DNA from: Lota lota
Taxonomy: Eukaryota; Chordata; Actinopteri; Gadiformes; Lotidae
NCBI GenBank assembly: GCA_026745465.1
Contig: JACYXH010000826.1
Location: forward strand, 2,535,001 to 2,599,000
DNA: 64,000 nt
Reading direction: 5' to 3'
Shown here: positions 32,053 to 42,267 of the stretch, piece by piece
Position numbering within the stretch: position 1 is the first letter of the stretch
Layout: every line of letters begins with the position of its first letter
Program-made: the position numbers and the translations under genes
Notes under the pieces: generated by a model
Seen by the model: only the letters and a program-made list of their open reading frames with translations
Databases searched by the model: none
Told to the model about the DNA's origin: nothing

Positions 32053-33431
32053 TCCCACAGAGACAATTAGACATTTTTACACAAGCCTCAGTCAAACGCC
32101 AAAGGAAAATTTACAGCACAAACATGGGGTAGTAAAAATAACAATCATTTAACAATCACTATAATACTATTCTGATTATAATTGGACACCATTTTATAAT
32201 TTACCCATTTTGTGATATTGCAACCGTGATTTCAACGGAATAATAAGGTTATAACACAATAATAACCTTAAATCTACACACAATTTATAACATTCATTTT
32301 AAATGGGTGAAGAATTAAAATAGCAGGTAATAATGTGTTTTATTGTTAATAGTTATAGTTCAAAGCATATATAAAATATATACCACCAAATACAGAGTAA
32401 AATAAACATTGCTTATTCCCTTTTTGGCTTAGCTTTTATAGTGACATTGGTAGCCCTTAAGGTGCTTAAAGGGCCAGTCCACCATTGTAACACATTGAGC
32501 CCATTTGGGTAGTGGGAATGAGAAAAAGTCAATATCAAATTCTATATAATGTGTGTAATTAGATTTTGTATAAAATAGCTACCTCCGCCTATTCCAATAC
32601 AAATAATGAATGCAGTCAGGTATCTATTTTATAAAAAAGGTAATTGCACAAATAGAGGTATTTGGTATGATAGGAATATGCTACTTTCTTCCATGGGGCG
32701 GGCTACCTGAATAGGTGTATTGGGTCCTGTCTGACCCAACGTGTTCACCGGGTTAGCTCCCCCATTTCTGTATGCATTCAGATTTTAGGTTGGAGTAGCC
32801 AGTTTGAAGTACCAAACATTTAATGAGAAAATTCATCTACTCATATATTCTTTTCATGAGGTACCCTGAAACCCATATATAGTACTTTTAAATTAAATAA
32901 CTCATGAATGGAAGATATGAGATGATTGGTGTTTAATTGATTCAACAGTTTATTTATTTATTATTATTTATTTACTGATACAATAATGTTTTCACTCAAT
33001 ATGGGATTGTATTTGGTGGCGTCGGGGCCCCTTGGGTCAACAGAGATGTGATTTCATGTTCCTTTACGTCCACTTGACATGACATCCTCCTTCTCCATCA
33101 TAAAGAATATGACTTCAGTGTGGGAACAATCTATGGAGAGAATTTGGAAAGTTATGGGTAACATTCACGACCAAGAACACAGGACATTATGTATTGAATG
33201 TTAATATCACTAATGTTTTATTGTGTCCCTCCTTTGGTTGTTACACTCACCAGCCGTGTCAACACGTCAGTAGAGATTCTCCCACATTTAGAGATACGAC
33301 CATCAATAGTGCGAATGACCAATAGGGGGCAGAACCGGACGCTTAAAAAAAGAATATATATTGTAATTTAATTCATAATAAAAAAAAGAAGTTCATTACA
33401 ACAAAACAACCATAATATACCCTTTTCACAT
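32053..33431. other. Intergenic or intronic AT-rich DNA
   Basis: No convincing exon. A stretch at 33248-33330 is open on the minus strand and ends in CTG|GTGAGT, but its translation matches no Ig, transmembrane or tail segment that I know. Confidence 0.4.
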
Positions 33432-33606
33432 AGGCGTCATTGTAGCAAGAACACAGGAGTCGCTCATAACAATAATTATGGTCTGCTCCTTTCATGTGCC
33501 AGGACACCGCTAGGAGACGTATCTTCACTTGTGTCGTGTACTGCGCTGGAACATCAAAGGAGCAGACCTAACCCTAATGAGTGACGTCTGTCCTACGATG
33601 ACGCCT
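33432..33606. mobile_element. MITE-like palindromic element
   Basis: The left arm (AGGCGTCATTGTAG, GGTCTGCTCCTTTCATG) is the inverted counterpart of the right arm (CATCAAAGGAGCAGACC, CTACGATGACGCCT). The unit can fold into a long hairpin. A relative lies at 35473-35637. Confidence 0.72.
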
Positions 33607-33679
33607 CTGTGTAAAGGTGTAAAAGCAAACTCACAGTAGACATCTACAATATAACCAATATCGTTTGAATTGGCTTGAA

Positions 33680-33939
33680 TTAAACCTCACCTCTCAAACT
33701 CAAGAGAGTTGAATTCTCCAGCTTGGTCACCTGGTTGTTGACCGTGCAGGTGTAGTTCCCCGCGTGGCTCTCCTCCATCCTCTCGATGATGTAGGTGGAG
33801 TTGGTGACGCGTGTCTCGTTGCCGTCCACCGCCCAGCTGTAGGTGGGAGGAGGGACAGAGTCGGCTCTGCACCGCATCAGCACCCTGTGGCCCAGCGGGG
33901 CTTCTCGAGGTCCGACGATTGACACGTTCTGCGGCCCGA
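33680..33939 (-). CDS. CEACAM-like exon, B-type C2 domain
   Basis: Eighty-three codons from acceptor ACAG to donor GTGAGG at 33691. Read-through stop at 33680-33682. Motifs are GPQNVSIVGP, MRCRADSVPPPTYSW and GNYTCTVNNQV. Confidence 0.82.
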
Positions 33940-36381
33940 CTGTGGTGCGATAGAGGGGTGAGCGGGACTTTGTTATTGTTGTTTGTTGTATTGTATTAAT
34001 TTACATGAGAAGATACACCACACATCACATCATAAATTATATCAACACTGTTCCTTACATAGGCTACATCATCAATACATCGTATATATCTTATGAAATA
34101 TATAGTTAACTTTAGCTCACCACTAAACTGCTATACAGTAATCATCATGACATCTACATTACATTATGCCCACCTTAACCACACACCCACACGATTACAT
34201 AATGCATACCTTATTAGCCATCACCTCTACACCAGGTAGACCTTAATAACTACATCATGATGATGTCACCACTTCATCATGCATACCTTAATGACAACAT
34301 CATGACATCAGCTCTACCTTAATGACTTGATAATGATAATATTTTGTATAATGCAAGGCGTATGGATACCTAAGTGACGTCAGCACAATGAGTGATTGGT
34401 TCAGGTCCAGCGTTTGCACCTACAGTGCAATTTAGTCTTGTCCATGTAAAGTCAAGTCCGTCTCTGGTGTTATGTCATCAGTCAGATAATAAAGTTGACA
34501 TAAGACTTTGCCGCCGCCTGGTAATATTTCCACATAACAATAACAATCACCTCAACATCATGTATGCACAACTGACAACCACATCATCATGACGTCAGCA
34601 CCACATGTTTCATGTATAGGTGTCATGGTTGGTTGAACTTCTTCTCTGGTTAAATAACCTCACCCATAATCTCTTATTTTGACCGTCCCATGTGCTCCAT
34701 CAACAGGCAGCAGAGAGAAGGCCCTGTACTCACAGTTGACCGTGAGATTGTACTCCGCGGTCATGGCGCTGACCGGGTTGCTGACTCGACACTGGTAGTT
34801 GCCATGGTCATCGCTGAGCACGGGATTTATGGAGAGCAGTTTGGCATCGGCGGAGAAGGTGACGCGCCCCGGGGAGGGGAGGAGGGGCCAGCCGTTCTTC
34901 ATCCACGCTCGGTCGCTCACGTTGCCGGCAGCGGCGTCGCACGTCAGCGTGGCGGCGCTCTTCCCTGCAATGAGGGTGGCGGAGGAGGCGGGGTTGGTGA
35001 TGGACGCCCCCGTTATGAGCGCTGTAACAGGCAGAGAGAAGAGACAGCGTTGCTACGGCTCTGTGGAGTGATGCTGTGGGTGGCTCATAAGTTGCTGCCA
35101 TTAAAAACAGGCGGAGAATTATGATATTTTTGTAGATGTCACTTTTTCTATATGGTTTACATGCTTTTATGTCGATTTGCTACGCCAGACTAAAACAAAG
35201 TCAGTCGAGAATTTTGTACACAAAAGCTGTTTCCGCGCACGTTGAAACTGTTGCATGTATGCCAAATATTGAATTTCCTTAAACTCTTCTTATCTATATA
35301 AAGTCATATTTTTTAACAGGTTGCCTATCCTCTTGACTAAAACGTACATCTTTTAAATGTTCCCGTTATTCATTTGGTTTAGGTAGCCATTATGAATGTC
35401 TTCTCTGACAGGATTGCAGAGTGGAGTTTTTTTTTCTCCAGCGAGAGGAAAAGGAGTATAGTCCCTTTACCCAGAGACGTCGTCGTAGGACAATCACAGG
35501 TGTCACTCAAAACACTATTTATGGGTCTGCTCCTTTGATGTACCAGTGCACATGGTCCATGGTCAACTGGTACATAAAAGTAGCAGACCCATAATTGTTG
35601 TCATGGGCAACATCGGTGTTTGTCCTACAATGATGCATCCGGGAAAACAGTCTATTCACTGTGCTACACCGGAGGTATAGACCTCACTGATGCATAACGT
35701 CACTCACATGCGAACATGTGCGCTTCCATGGTAAACACGCACAGGCACCCATGTCAAGACTCACTCCACCGCCTCACCGTACACGTTGAGCTGTATGGTG
35801 CCCGTCTTCTGCTGCTCTCCGTCCGGAGTGATGCTGACCAGGTACTCCCCGCTGTCCGCCAGCGCCAGGTTCCGGAGCTCCAGAGAACCGGTGGTCCGGT
35901 CCAGGGTCACCCTGTTAGCGTAGGTCTCATCAACAAAGTCCCTGCCGGTGACGGTGTATGTGATGAAGTTGCGCCCTCTGAAGCTCCAGCCCACGGAGAT
36001 GAAGGGCCGGGTGGAGGGCTCTAGCATGGTGCTGAACTGGACCGCCCTACCAACGGTGCCGCTGAGCGGGCCCGCGGGCAGGATGCTCTCCCCGACACAC
36101 ACCCCTGGAAGACAAGAGTCCCGAGGGAGAGCCTGCTGAAGCACGCCTGCCACAGGTGTTATGGGAGCCTGTATGAGAGGTTCCCATCTCACCGCATGGA
36201 GTCAGGAATGCTCAATGGCTCTGGAGAGGTTCCATATTCATAATGTCGCTCCTAAATTAGTGCTCATTAGTGCTGAAGTTGGTTTGGTTAGATTAAAGGT
36301 TAGTCACAAATATGTCATAATAGTAAGTAAAAACGTACCTGATAAAACAAGAGACAAGGCGGTGATGATGTGGTATTCCAT
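33680..36381 (-). CDS. CEACAM-like immunoglobulin gene, apparently secreted form
   Basis: Minus strand, four exons in uniform phase 1: leader 36381-36339 (MEYHIITALSLVLS), N/V domain 36104-35778, A-type C2 domain 35021-34734, B-type C2 domain 33939-33691. The N domain lacks the usual cysteine pair (VQFSTML and SGEYLVSI instead), a CEACAM hallmark. Both C2 domains keep their cysteines (TLTCDAA/YQCRVS and MRCRADS/YTCTVN). No membrane exon was found. Reading past the last donor adds only GEV and a stop, giving about 305 residues, so the product may be secreted. Alternatively a TM exon lies unrecognised downstream. A TATA box lies about 85 bases upstream of the ATG. CEACAM family call is firm; exact orthology is not. 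Confidence 0.8.
34734..35021 (-). CDS. CEACAM-like exon, A-type C2 domain
   Basis: Ninety-six codons, phase 1-1. Includes AATLTCDAAAGNVSDRAWMK and DDHGNYQCRVSNPVS. It is strongly GC-rich compared with its introns. Confidence 0.85.
35473..35637. mobile_element. MITE-like palindromic element, second copy
   Basis: Shares GTCGTAGGACAATCAC and GGTCTGCTCCTTTGATG with the element at 33432-33606 and ends with the inverted complement. It sits in the intron between the N and A exons. Confidence 0.7.
35778..36104 (-). CDS. CEACAM-like exon, N (V-type) domain
   Basis: One hundred and nine codons, phase 1-1. Motifs ILPAGPLSGTVGRAVQFST, NRVTLDRTTGSLELRNL and DSGEYLVSI. The cysteine-free V fold is typical of CEACAM ligand-binding N domains. 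Confidence 0.86.
36339..36381 (-). CDS. Leader exon of the minus-strand CEACAM-like gene
   Basis: ATG at 36381 with a hydrophobic stretch (IITALSLVLSG) and donor GTACGT. At about 15 residues it is short for a signal peptide, but it joins the N exon in phase. Confidence 0.72.
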
Positions 36382-36850
36382 GGTGAAGAAGGAAGGTCCA
36401 ACAACAGTCTCCTTGCAGGCTTGTTTTTTAAAGTCAAACATTTCTCAGGTGTCTCCTCTGGCTCTTTATATTGCCGAGCAAGAGGGGGAGACGATCAAAC
36501 CTCCCCCTCTATGAGTAACAAGGAGCCCGCACAATGTTTACCAAACTGCTGTGTACATACCACTCATGTCCTATACGCCCATGGCTATAGGACCAGTCAA
36601 GCATACAGAAGGTTGGTTCCCCCAAAGATGGACTTGAATGGATCTGTGAGGAAGCATCGTGCCATCAAATCAATGGTAACCATTCATGTACGTATGAACA
36701 CATACTGATCGATCTTCTATATGGAGGAGTCTAATTCCTAGTCTTAACAAACATGGTTAGACATTCACATCCAACAGAACAATCCAACAAGGCAAATTGT
36801 AATGTCTCGTAGTCAAACAGCCGCGTGACAAGGCAAGCTTAGTAGTTTAA
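36382..36850. other. Upstream region of the minus-strand CEACAM-like gene
   Basis: Apart from the TATA box nothing is recognised. Confidence 0.4.
36464..36470 (-). promoter_or_regulatory. TATA box for the minus-strand CEACAM-like gene
   Basis: TATAAAG on the minus strand about 85 bases upstream of the start codon. Confidence 0.5.
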
Positions 36851-37207
36851 TGGTAACAATTTACAATAAGGGTACATTCATTTACCTTTAATTAACATTA
36901 GTTAATGCATTAATAAGGATTAACTAAAAATGTGCTAACAGTTAACTTAGTTAATTACTTATCTAGTAACCATTAATTAGTTAAGTTAATGCAGTAATAA
37001 TTATTATATGCCATTAGTATAAGGTTAGGTTTATACACTTTTAAATAATGTGTTAATTAACATGAACACCATTACCTTAGTTAAAATGAACAGAATTAGT
37101 AAACATGAACTAACTGCCATTAGTTAACTCAATTAACTGTTAATTGTTAGTTTATGCTTCTTAATGCATTAGCTAATGTTAATTAATGTACCTGTAGTGT
37201 TACTGTA
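36851..37207. mobile_element. MITE with about 45-bp terminal inverted repeats
   Basis: The left end (GGTAACAATTTACAATAAGG, then AATTAACATTAGTTAATGCA) matches the reverse complement of the right end (GTAACACTACAGGTACATT, then AATTAACATTAGCTAATGCA). The interior is full of GTTAAT/ATTAAC echoes. It resembles a family common in teleost genomes. Confidence 0.75.
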
Positions 37208-38020
37208 TCATTATGTCATGTTTTGTGTTGGACCTCAATGATCTCCTTTTCAATGGGAGACTTGGCCTTGAACAACAGCATACAATGTTGTATAAAGTTT
37301 CGTTATTTACCACAATTCGTAAAAAAACAAAAAAAGATTAATCAAATCACATAGATACATCATTTAGGTTATGTCCTCTTGCAGAGTATAACACAGCAAG
37401 CCAGCAGAGTAACTCATTTTCAGTTTGTTTAGTTAGACAGATGAATGTCTTTTTAAATTATTACCAGAAGTTTGTCTCCTAATCACATTGAAGGTTTGAC
37501 TGCTGTTTAATTGGTCAAAATATACTGTCCAGAAACAATGGCCCACAACCTTTATTCACACAAAGGCTATAGTGATAGTAAAGATCCCTGTTAACTGGAA
37601 TATAAATAACTTGTTTGTATTGAGCCCTATCATGAGTGGGCCAATTCTTTCCAAAGGATATTGTGTGTTCAATTTATGATGCTTTTAAGTGAATAGGTAT
37701 GGAGCCTTTTTAAAGGGCTGTGCTTGAACAGAAGCAGCCGACCGTGGCATTCCAGATGAGGGTGGATCAAAGAGCTTGCAGGTCATCCCGTATGCACTCC
37801 ACACATTCAGCAGACTCCAAGCCTCCAGGCCCAGGGCATGCGTCCCCACGGCCACCTAAGACAGGACGCTGGAATCAGGCCTGCCCATCCTCATATGTGC
37901 ACTGTACACATGCTTCTGGAACAACAGAAGATGTGTGGACGTATCTCAAAGTGATAACTATAGTGTAGTGTTTTTTCAGGTAAAAATAATAAAAACATCC
38001 ATACCAGTGTTTGTAGTCCT
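37208..38020. other. Intergenic, nothing recognised
   Basis: No exon or repeat family recognised. Confidence 0.4.
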
Positions 38021-38024
38021 GTTC

Positions 38025-38425
38025 GGTGTAGCTCCACTGGTAGGACATTTACATTTGCACTAACACTGCCTTTGTAAGGGGTGTGTTGAGTCCCTGGGCA
38101 AGGCATTAACACTGTTAGTGTTAGGGGTTAGATTCCCTTGGCATAGCATTAACACTACCAGGGTTAGGGGTTCAATACCCTGGGCAGAGCATTAACACTA
38201 CCAGGGTTAGGGGTTCAATATCCTGGGCATAGCGTTAACACTGCCAGGGTTAGGAGTTCTTTGATTCCCTGGACAAGGCATTAACACTGCCAGGCTAAGG
38301 AGTTCTTTGATTCCCTGGACAAGGCATTAACACTGGCGTCTGGTTCTCACTGGGGCCCACCTATGCTAACAATGTATGAGGTCACAGTATTATGTGAGAG
38401 GCTCTAGATAAACGTGTCCACCAAT
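38025..38425 (+). mobile_element. tRNA-derived SINE with internally amplified segment
   Basis: The head (GTAGCTCCACTGGTAGGACA) resembles a polymerase III A box. The end (TCTAGATAAACGTGTCCACC) resembles the common teleost SINE tail. Between them a unit of about 43 bases, with GGGTTCAATACCCTGG-like B-box sequence and GCATTAACACT, is repeated about six times (38060-38335). Confidence 0.62.
38060..38335. repeat. Minisatellite of about 43-bp units
   Basis: Six imperfect units sharing GGCATTAACACTGCCAGG and TTCAAT-CCCTGG. They lie inside the SINE-like element. Confidence 0.85.
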
Positions 38426-38869
38426 TGGCAAACACAACAGTGTACAATAAAGTGTCCTGATTGGCTGGTGTCGCTTGTTTCTGTTTAACTCCTGGCGTGC
38501 ACAAGCAGTTTCACCCATCAGTGGGTAAATAAGGAGGATGGGTCTGTTACACGTTTATTTCGGATGAGTCATAACTCACTGATAAAAATGTACAACTGTA
38601 AATGACATCTGACAATTTTATGTTTAACTGGTATCTGTTGTCCTAACCCTGGGTAACGTTTGCACAACTACGGATCAGTAAGGCACTTGCTATGAAGGGA
38701 TGTTTATGGTTTGATTTCTGACAGTGTAGCAGCATACCGTGTGTAGACTATGACATTTACTGGAACCATATCAGATTGCAGTTTGCAACCAACTGAATAC
38801 TCCTCCCCCCAACACATCTCCCTTTCCAACGACTTAGGAGAAGCTACGTTGGTCTGTAATGTTCCAAAA

Positions 38870-39240
38870 TAATGAAAAGAGTAGCTAAGTGCCAAGTGAT
38901 GATGTCCCTTGATATATTTGTAATAGTATTTAGCAAGTTAGCCTGTAAAATCATAGGTCTAAGCTTACAAGTAAGAAGGCGATGATGATTATTCTTAAAA
39001 AGGAGTCTTCTCTAGAGCCGTTTGTCCATTCTGGGCTACTGTAGAAACATGGCGGTGCATGATTGTGGGCTCTGTGGAAGAGGAGCCGCCCTATGTAGAT
39101 ATATAGGGCTCATTGTAAGGTAACAAACGATTCCGATTTTCATGAGATTATACAAAAAAAAACATACTCATGCATATTATATTCCATCTCTGCCAAGTCC
39201 ATTCTGTTAGATGCCACTAAATTCTACACACTTTACCTAA
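38870..39240. mobile_element. Internally deleted relative of the 1.5-kb TIR element
   Basis: Shares GCCGTTTGTCCATT, CCCTATGTAGA, ATATTATATTCCAT and the right end (GATGCCACTAAATTCTACAC) with 1872-3350, and CAAGTGATGA with its left part. Most of the middle is absent. Confidence 0.65.
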
Positions 39241-39860
39241 AAACATGATTTAAGTACAAAACAAAGGTGACATGCAGGGAATATTTGAGACCAGTAGAGG
39301 GCAACAGATGCCAGGGTTTGTACCTTAAGTAAATGGCATGTTTATATGGCTTCAGTACGTTACTTACACCAATTGTACTAGGCTATAAATAAGTTCTTAG
39401 CTGTACTTTCCAGATAACCAGCTATTCAGTATATGGCACCATAAACCGGCATATATTAACCTTATTGCTACTATTACAGGAAAAGGACAGTGGCCCAATA
39501 GCAATAACAATAAAATCAGAAAACATTGCAATTCTGTTTTAAATACAGAATAATTGCAATTATTGATGCAATAAGTGCATCATTACCTGGCTACACCCAA
39601 CACAAGCACCAGGATTTATAAAGGATATGGACATTGTCAAAGTACATTCTGTTTTTGAAGGAAATATTATTATTTTCATCTTCTCAATTATTACCTACTA
39701 TTTAAGTTTCTTAAAAATACCTTGATAATTATGTTTACCAAAATGTAATTTAGCCTCTATTAGGTTATATTTACCATGTTTGTTGTTGCTCCACTTTTAA
39801 GATATGTTACAATTCTGTAATTTCAAAACTATGTCTATAGGAGAAAATTTGAGAAATCAC
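39241..39860. other. Intergenic, nothing recognised
   Basis: AT-rich. No exon or repeat family recognised. Confidence 0.4.
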
Positions 39861-39866
39861 ACACAC

Positions 39867-39979
<113 letters not shown>

Positions 39980-40079
39980 GTAATAACAACATAATGAAAC
40001 TGCCAGATTCAAATCATCATCTTCGTCACATCATCATCATTTTGCATGTCTTATCCAGGCTAACTGCTTTTTATATAAC

Positions 40080-40195
40080 CTACTTTTTATAGACCCTCCT
40101 CGCAATCAAACCCACGATGACTCCAACCCCAGCTGCTACAGGAACAAAACATGCAGCCATTACAGCGGTTGCTATGTCACCCGAACAGCGATTCT
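40080..40195 (-). pseudogene. Transmembrane exon of the broken CEACAM-like gene
   Basis: ENRCSGDIATAV leads into a hydrophobic helix of about 22 residues (MAACFVPVAAGVGVIVGLIA) and a six-residue basic tail before TAG. There is no tyrosine-based signal beyond one RVYKK. Confidence 0.72.
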
Positions 40196-40379
40196 CTGCG
40201 TGAAAAGTAAAAAGATCCCACCGTTTGTTAACCAAAACAAGCCTACATTTTTGATGAGGTGAGCCTTCCATAGGTCACTCAGGAATCGGTTAAACTGTTC
40301 CCAAAACGGTAATATGCACACCAATTAGCCTATAACCTATTAAAGCCTACAGTGTAAATGAATTAGCCTTTAGGCCAAC

Positions 40380-40634
40380 CTTTGAGGGAGACCACATGGT
40401 CAGCAGTTTGGCTGAGGTCGGTAAGTGTATTGACAGCAGTGCAGGTGTACTTCCCATAGTCAGAGCTGGTGACTGATGCTATAACATACACCGGCCCCTG
40501 GACGTTGGTGTGGAGACCGTTGAGGCTCCAGGTGTAGGAAGGAGGAGGTACAGATGCAGCTGAGCAGTAGAGTAGCGTCGACTGCCCAAACTCAGCTAGG
40601 CTTGGACCTATGATGGCAAGTTGCTCAGGTCCAT
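40380..40634 (-). pseudogene. B-type C2 exon of the broken CEACAM-like gene
   Basis: Eighty-five codons, phase 1-1 (YGPEQLAIIGPSLAEFGQST and following), cysteines in LLYCSAA and YTCTAVN. The donor is GTTGGC. Confidence 0.75.
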
Positions 40635-40877
40635 CTAAACAACAACAAGTTAACAATTCAACACTTATGACAAATGCCTATTGCAAATGCCATTTGGCTT
40701 CCATTTCACATAAAGATAGTAGTTAAAAATAAGAATCATGCTGAGCTAATCTAGTATTTCTGGACTAAATGTAAGGCTATAAGTAAATCGCTGAGGAGAA
40801 TGGTTACAAGATAAGGAACATGGATGAGAAAAGCAAAGAGCAAAAAGATTGTCTTGACTTAAAAGCTTTAAAGCTAA

Positions 40878-41040
40878 GTGAGTTGGTCCTGTCTCTCATT
40901 TGGTAGAGCATGGCATGAACACGGCAGGTATTAAGGGATTGATTCTCACTGTCTCCCCCCCAGCCGTCATTGGAATGAATGCACTCTCAATAAGGTAAGG
41001 CGATGTGGATGAAAGCGTCCACCACATAGCATGTAGGCCT
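40878..41040 (+). mobile_element. tRNA-derived SINE
   Basis: A-box-like TTGGTAGAGCATGG, B-box-like GGGATTGATTCTC, and a tail GGCGATGTGGATGAAAGCGT typical of teleost tRNA-SINEs. Lies in the intron between the A and B exons. Confidence 0.72.
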
Positions 41041-41150
41041 ATTAAAGCATTAGTGGGCATAACATTTCCTCTCACTCAATGTTTCTTTGTAAGTGTAACC
41101 TAGAACATAACCCCTTAAGCCCTTCACACAGGATGGAGATGGGAACTCAC

Positions 41151-41430
41151 ACCTAATGATCAGAGTCAACGGCCGGCACACATCATTGCTGACCGGATTG
41201 GAGGTGCAGGTGTACGGTCCCCGGTCGTAGCGGGTCACGTTGAGTACGGTGAGGGTGGTGCCTCCGTTGCCGATCTGAACCCAAACACTTGATACAGTGA
41301 TCTCAGAGCTACCATTCATCCAGAGGTAAGACAGGGAGGTGCCGGTGGAGACGTTGCAGGACATACTCACAGAGCTGCTGAACTCCAGCAGCTCTGTAGT
41401 GTTGGGGTGACTGTTAACTGGAGACTGGCT
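41151..41430 (-). pseudogene. A-type C2 exon, near-identical to the exon at 46619-46903
   Basis: From TTELLEFSSSVSMSCNVSTG to RYDRGPYTC it is almost base-for-base the same as the plus-strand exon 5 kb away. Two one-base losses near the 5' end (GTGTAACA to GTTAACA, and CCCCC to CCCC) break the spliced frame. Confidence 0.82.
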
Positions 41431-41528
41431 CTGTGGGGAAAACATAGATAAAATAAGATAAGATAGACTTTGTTCATCGCAGATGAGAAATGTAGGCATC
41501 ACAGCAGCATAAATTACAGGACAGTTGT

Positions 41529-41870
41529 GGGAGTGAGTGTGAATGATGGCTGGTTTAAGCAGCCTCACCTGGCCCGAGTCAGACTGATTGGAGTCTGGAG
41601 CCGGGTGAGGCTGCACACCTGTTGCACATTGAGCAACCAATGTGCAACAGGTTAATCCAGCCATCACCGCACACACTCAGGGAGAGATCTCCCACATGGC
41701 AGCATGGATCACCAGCGGTCTGTGTCATCCTACTCAACCTTGGCAATAAACCGGTTTAACATCACTACCCTGTGTCATTTGTTTGGAGGAGCCCAAGAAA
41801 GTCACCTAGGTGGAGTATGGCAGCCACCTAGGTGGCATGTAGCGTGGACGTTGCTACAACAGTCAAATAA
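41529..41870 (+). repeat. Dispersed repeat, copy B
   Basis: Counterpart of 31743-32052 in the opposite orientation. Located in the intron between the N and A exons of the broken gene. Confidence 0.72.
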
Positions 41871-42012
41871 TATTAAAAACATAACATAATAAAAGTATAA
41901 TCAGTTCATAACAGTGAATTAAATAGTAAAACCACACACCAAATAATTTCAAACGGAACATGCAAATTGTGTAAAAGTTAGCAATGTAGCAGGTCATCCC
42001 AGGGTAACTCAC

Positions 42013-42267
42013 CATACACATTGAGACCAATGCTTCCATTGACCTGCTGGTCTGTGCCCGTTGTGATGTCTACGGTGTAGATACCACTATCCCCCACATG
42101 GTCAGATCCCGGAGCTACCATACTGCCAACAGGAGTGTACAACACGATGTTGCCCAGGTTAAACAGCCAAAGGATTGACCTGAATGGAGGGCCAGTCGTG
42201 ATTAAGTTTTTCAAACTGAGGTTGGTCTCAAAAATCATCCTTCCTCCAGTTACTCCAGTGAGGGGGC
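42013..42267 (-). pseudogene. Degenerate N-domain exon
   Basis: Retains GPLTGVTGGRMIFETNLSLK at the start and DSGIYTVDITTG and GLNVYG at the end. The segment that normally holds RITLDRSTGSLELRNL is collapsed. Confidence 0.7.

Larger units (their letters stand above)
40080..42267 (-). pseudogene. CEACAM-like transmembrane gene, broken
   Basis: Minus strand. Exons in order: N domain 42267-42013, A-type C2 41430-41151, B-type C2 40634-40380, transmembrane and tail 40195-40080. The N exon has lost the middle of the domain (255 bases against 309-327 in the other copies). The A exon is 280 bases, two short of a multiple of three, because two single bases are missing near its start. Spliced reading then stops at the sixth codon (EPVSS*). 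The B and TM exons are intact: TWSLNGLHTNVQGP and YGKYTCTAVN, then DIATAVMAACFVPVAAGVGV and tail ARRVYKK. No leader exon was identified; a weak candidate (MKVMSSFTIWLLHIVV) lies near 43326. If both gaps were assembly errors the gene could be live. Confidence 0.72.

Noticed and set aside
35716..36139. Plus-strand ORFs opposite the CEACAM-like N exon
   Set aside because: Antisense of a well-supported minus-strand exon with matching splice phases.
40080..40100. KKXX endoplasmic-reticulum retrieval signal in the tail RRVYKK
   Set aside because: The lysines are at -1 and -2, not -3 and -4, and the gene is probably broken.
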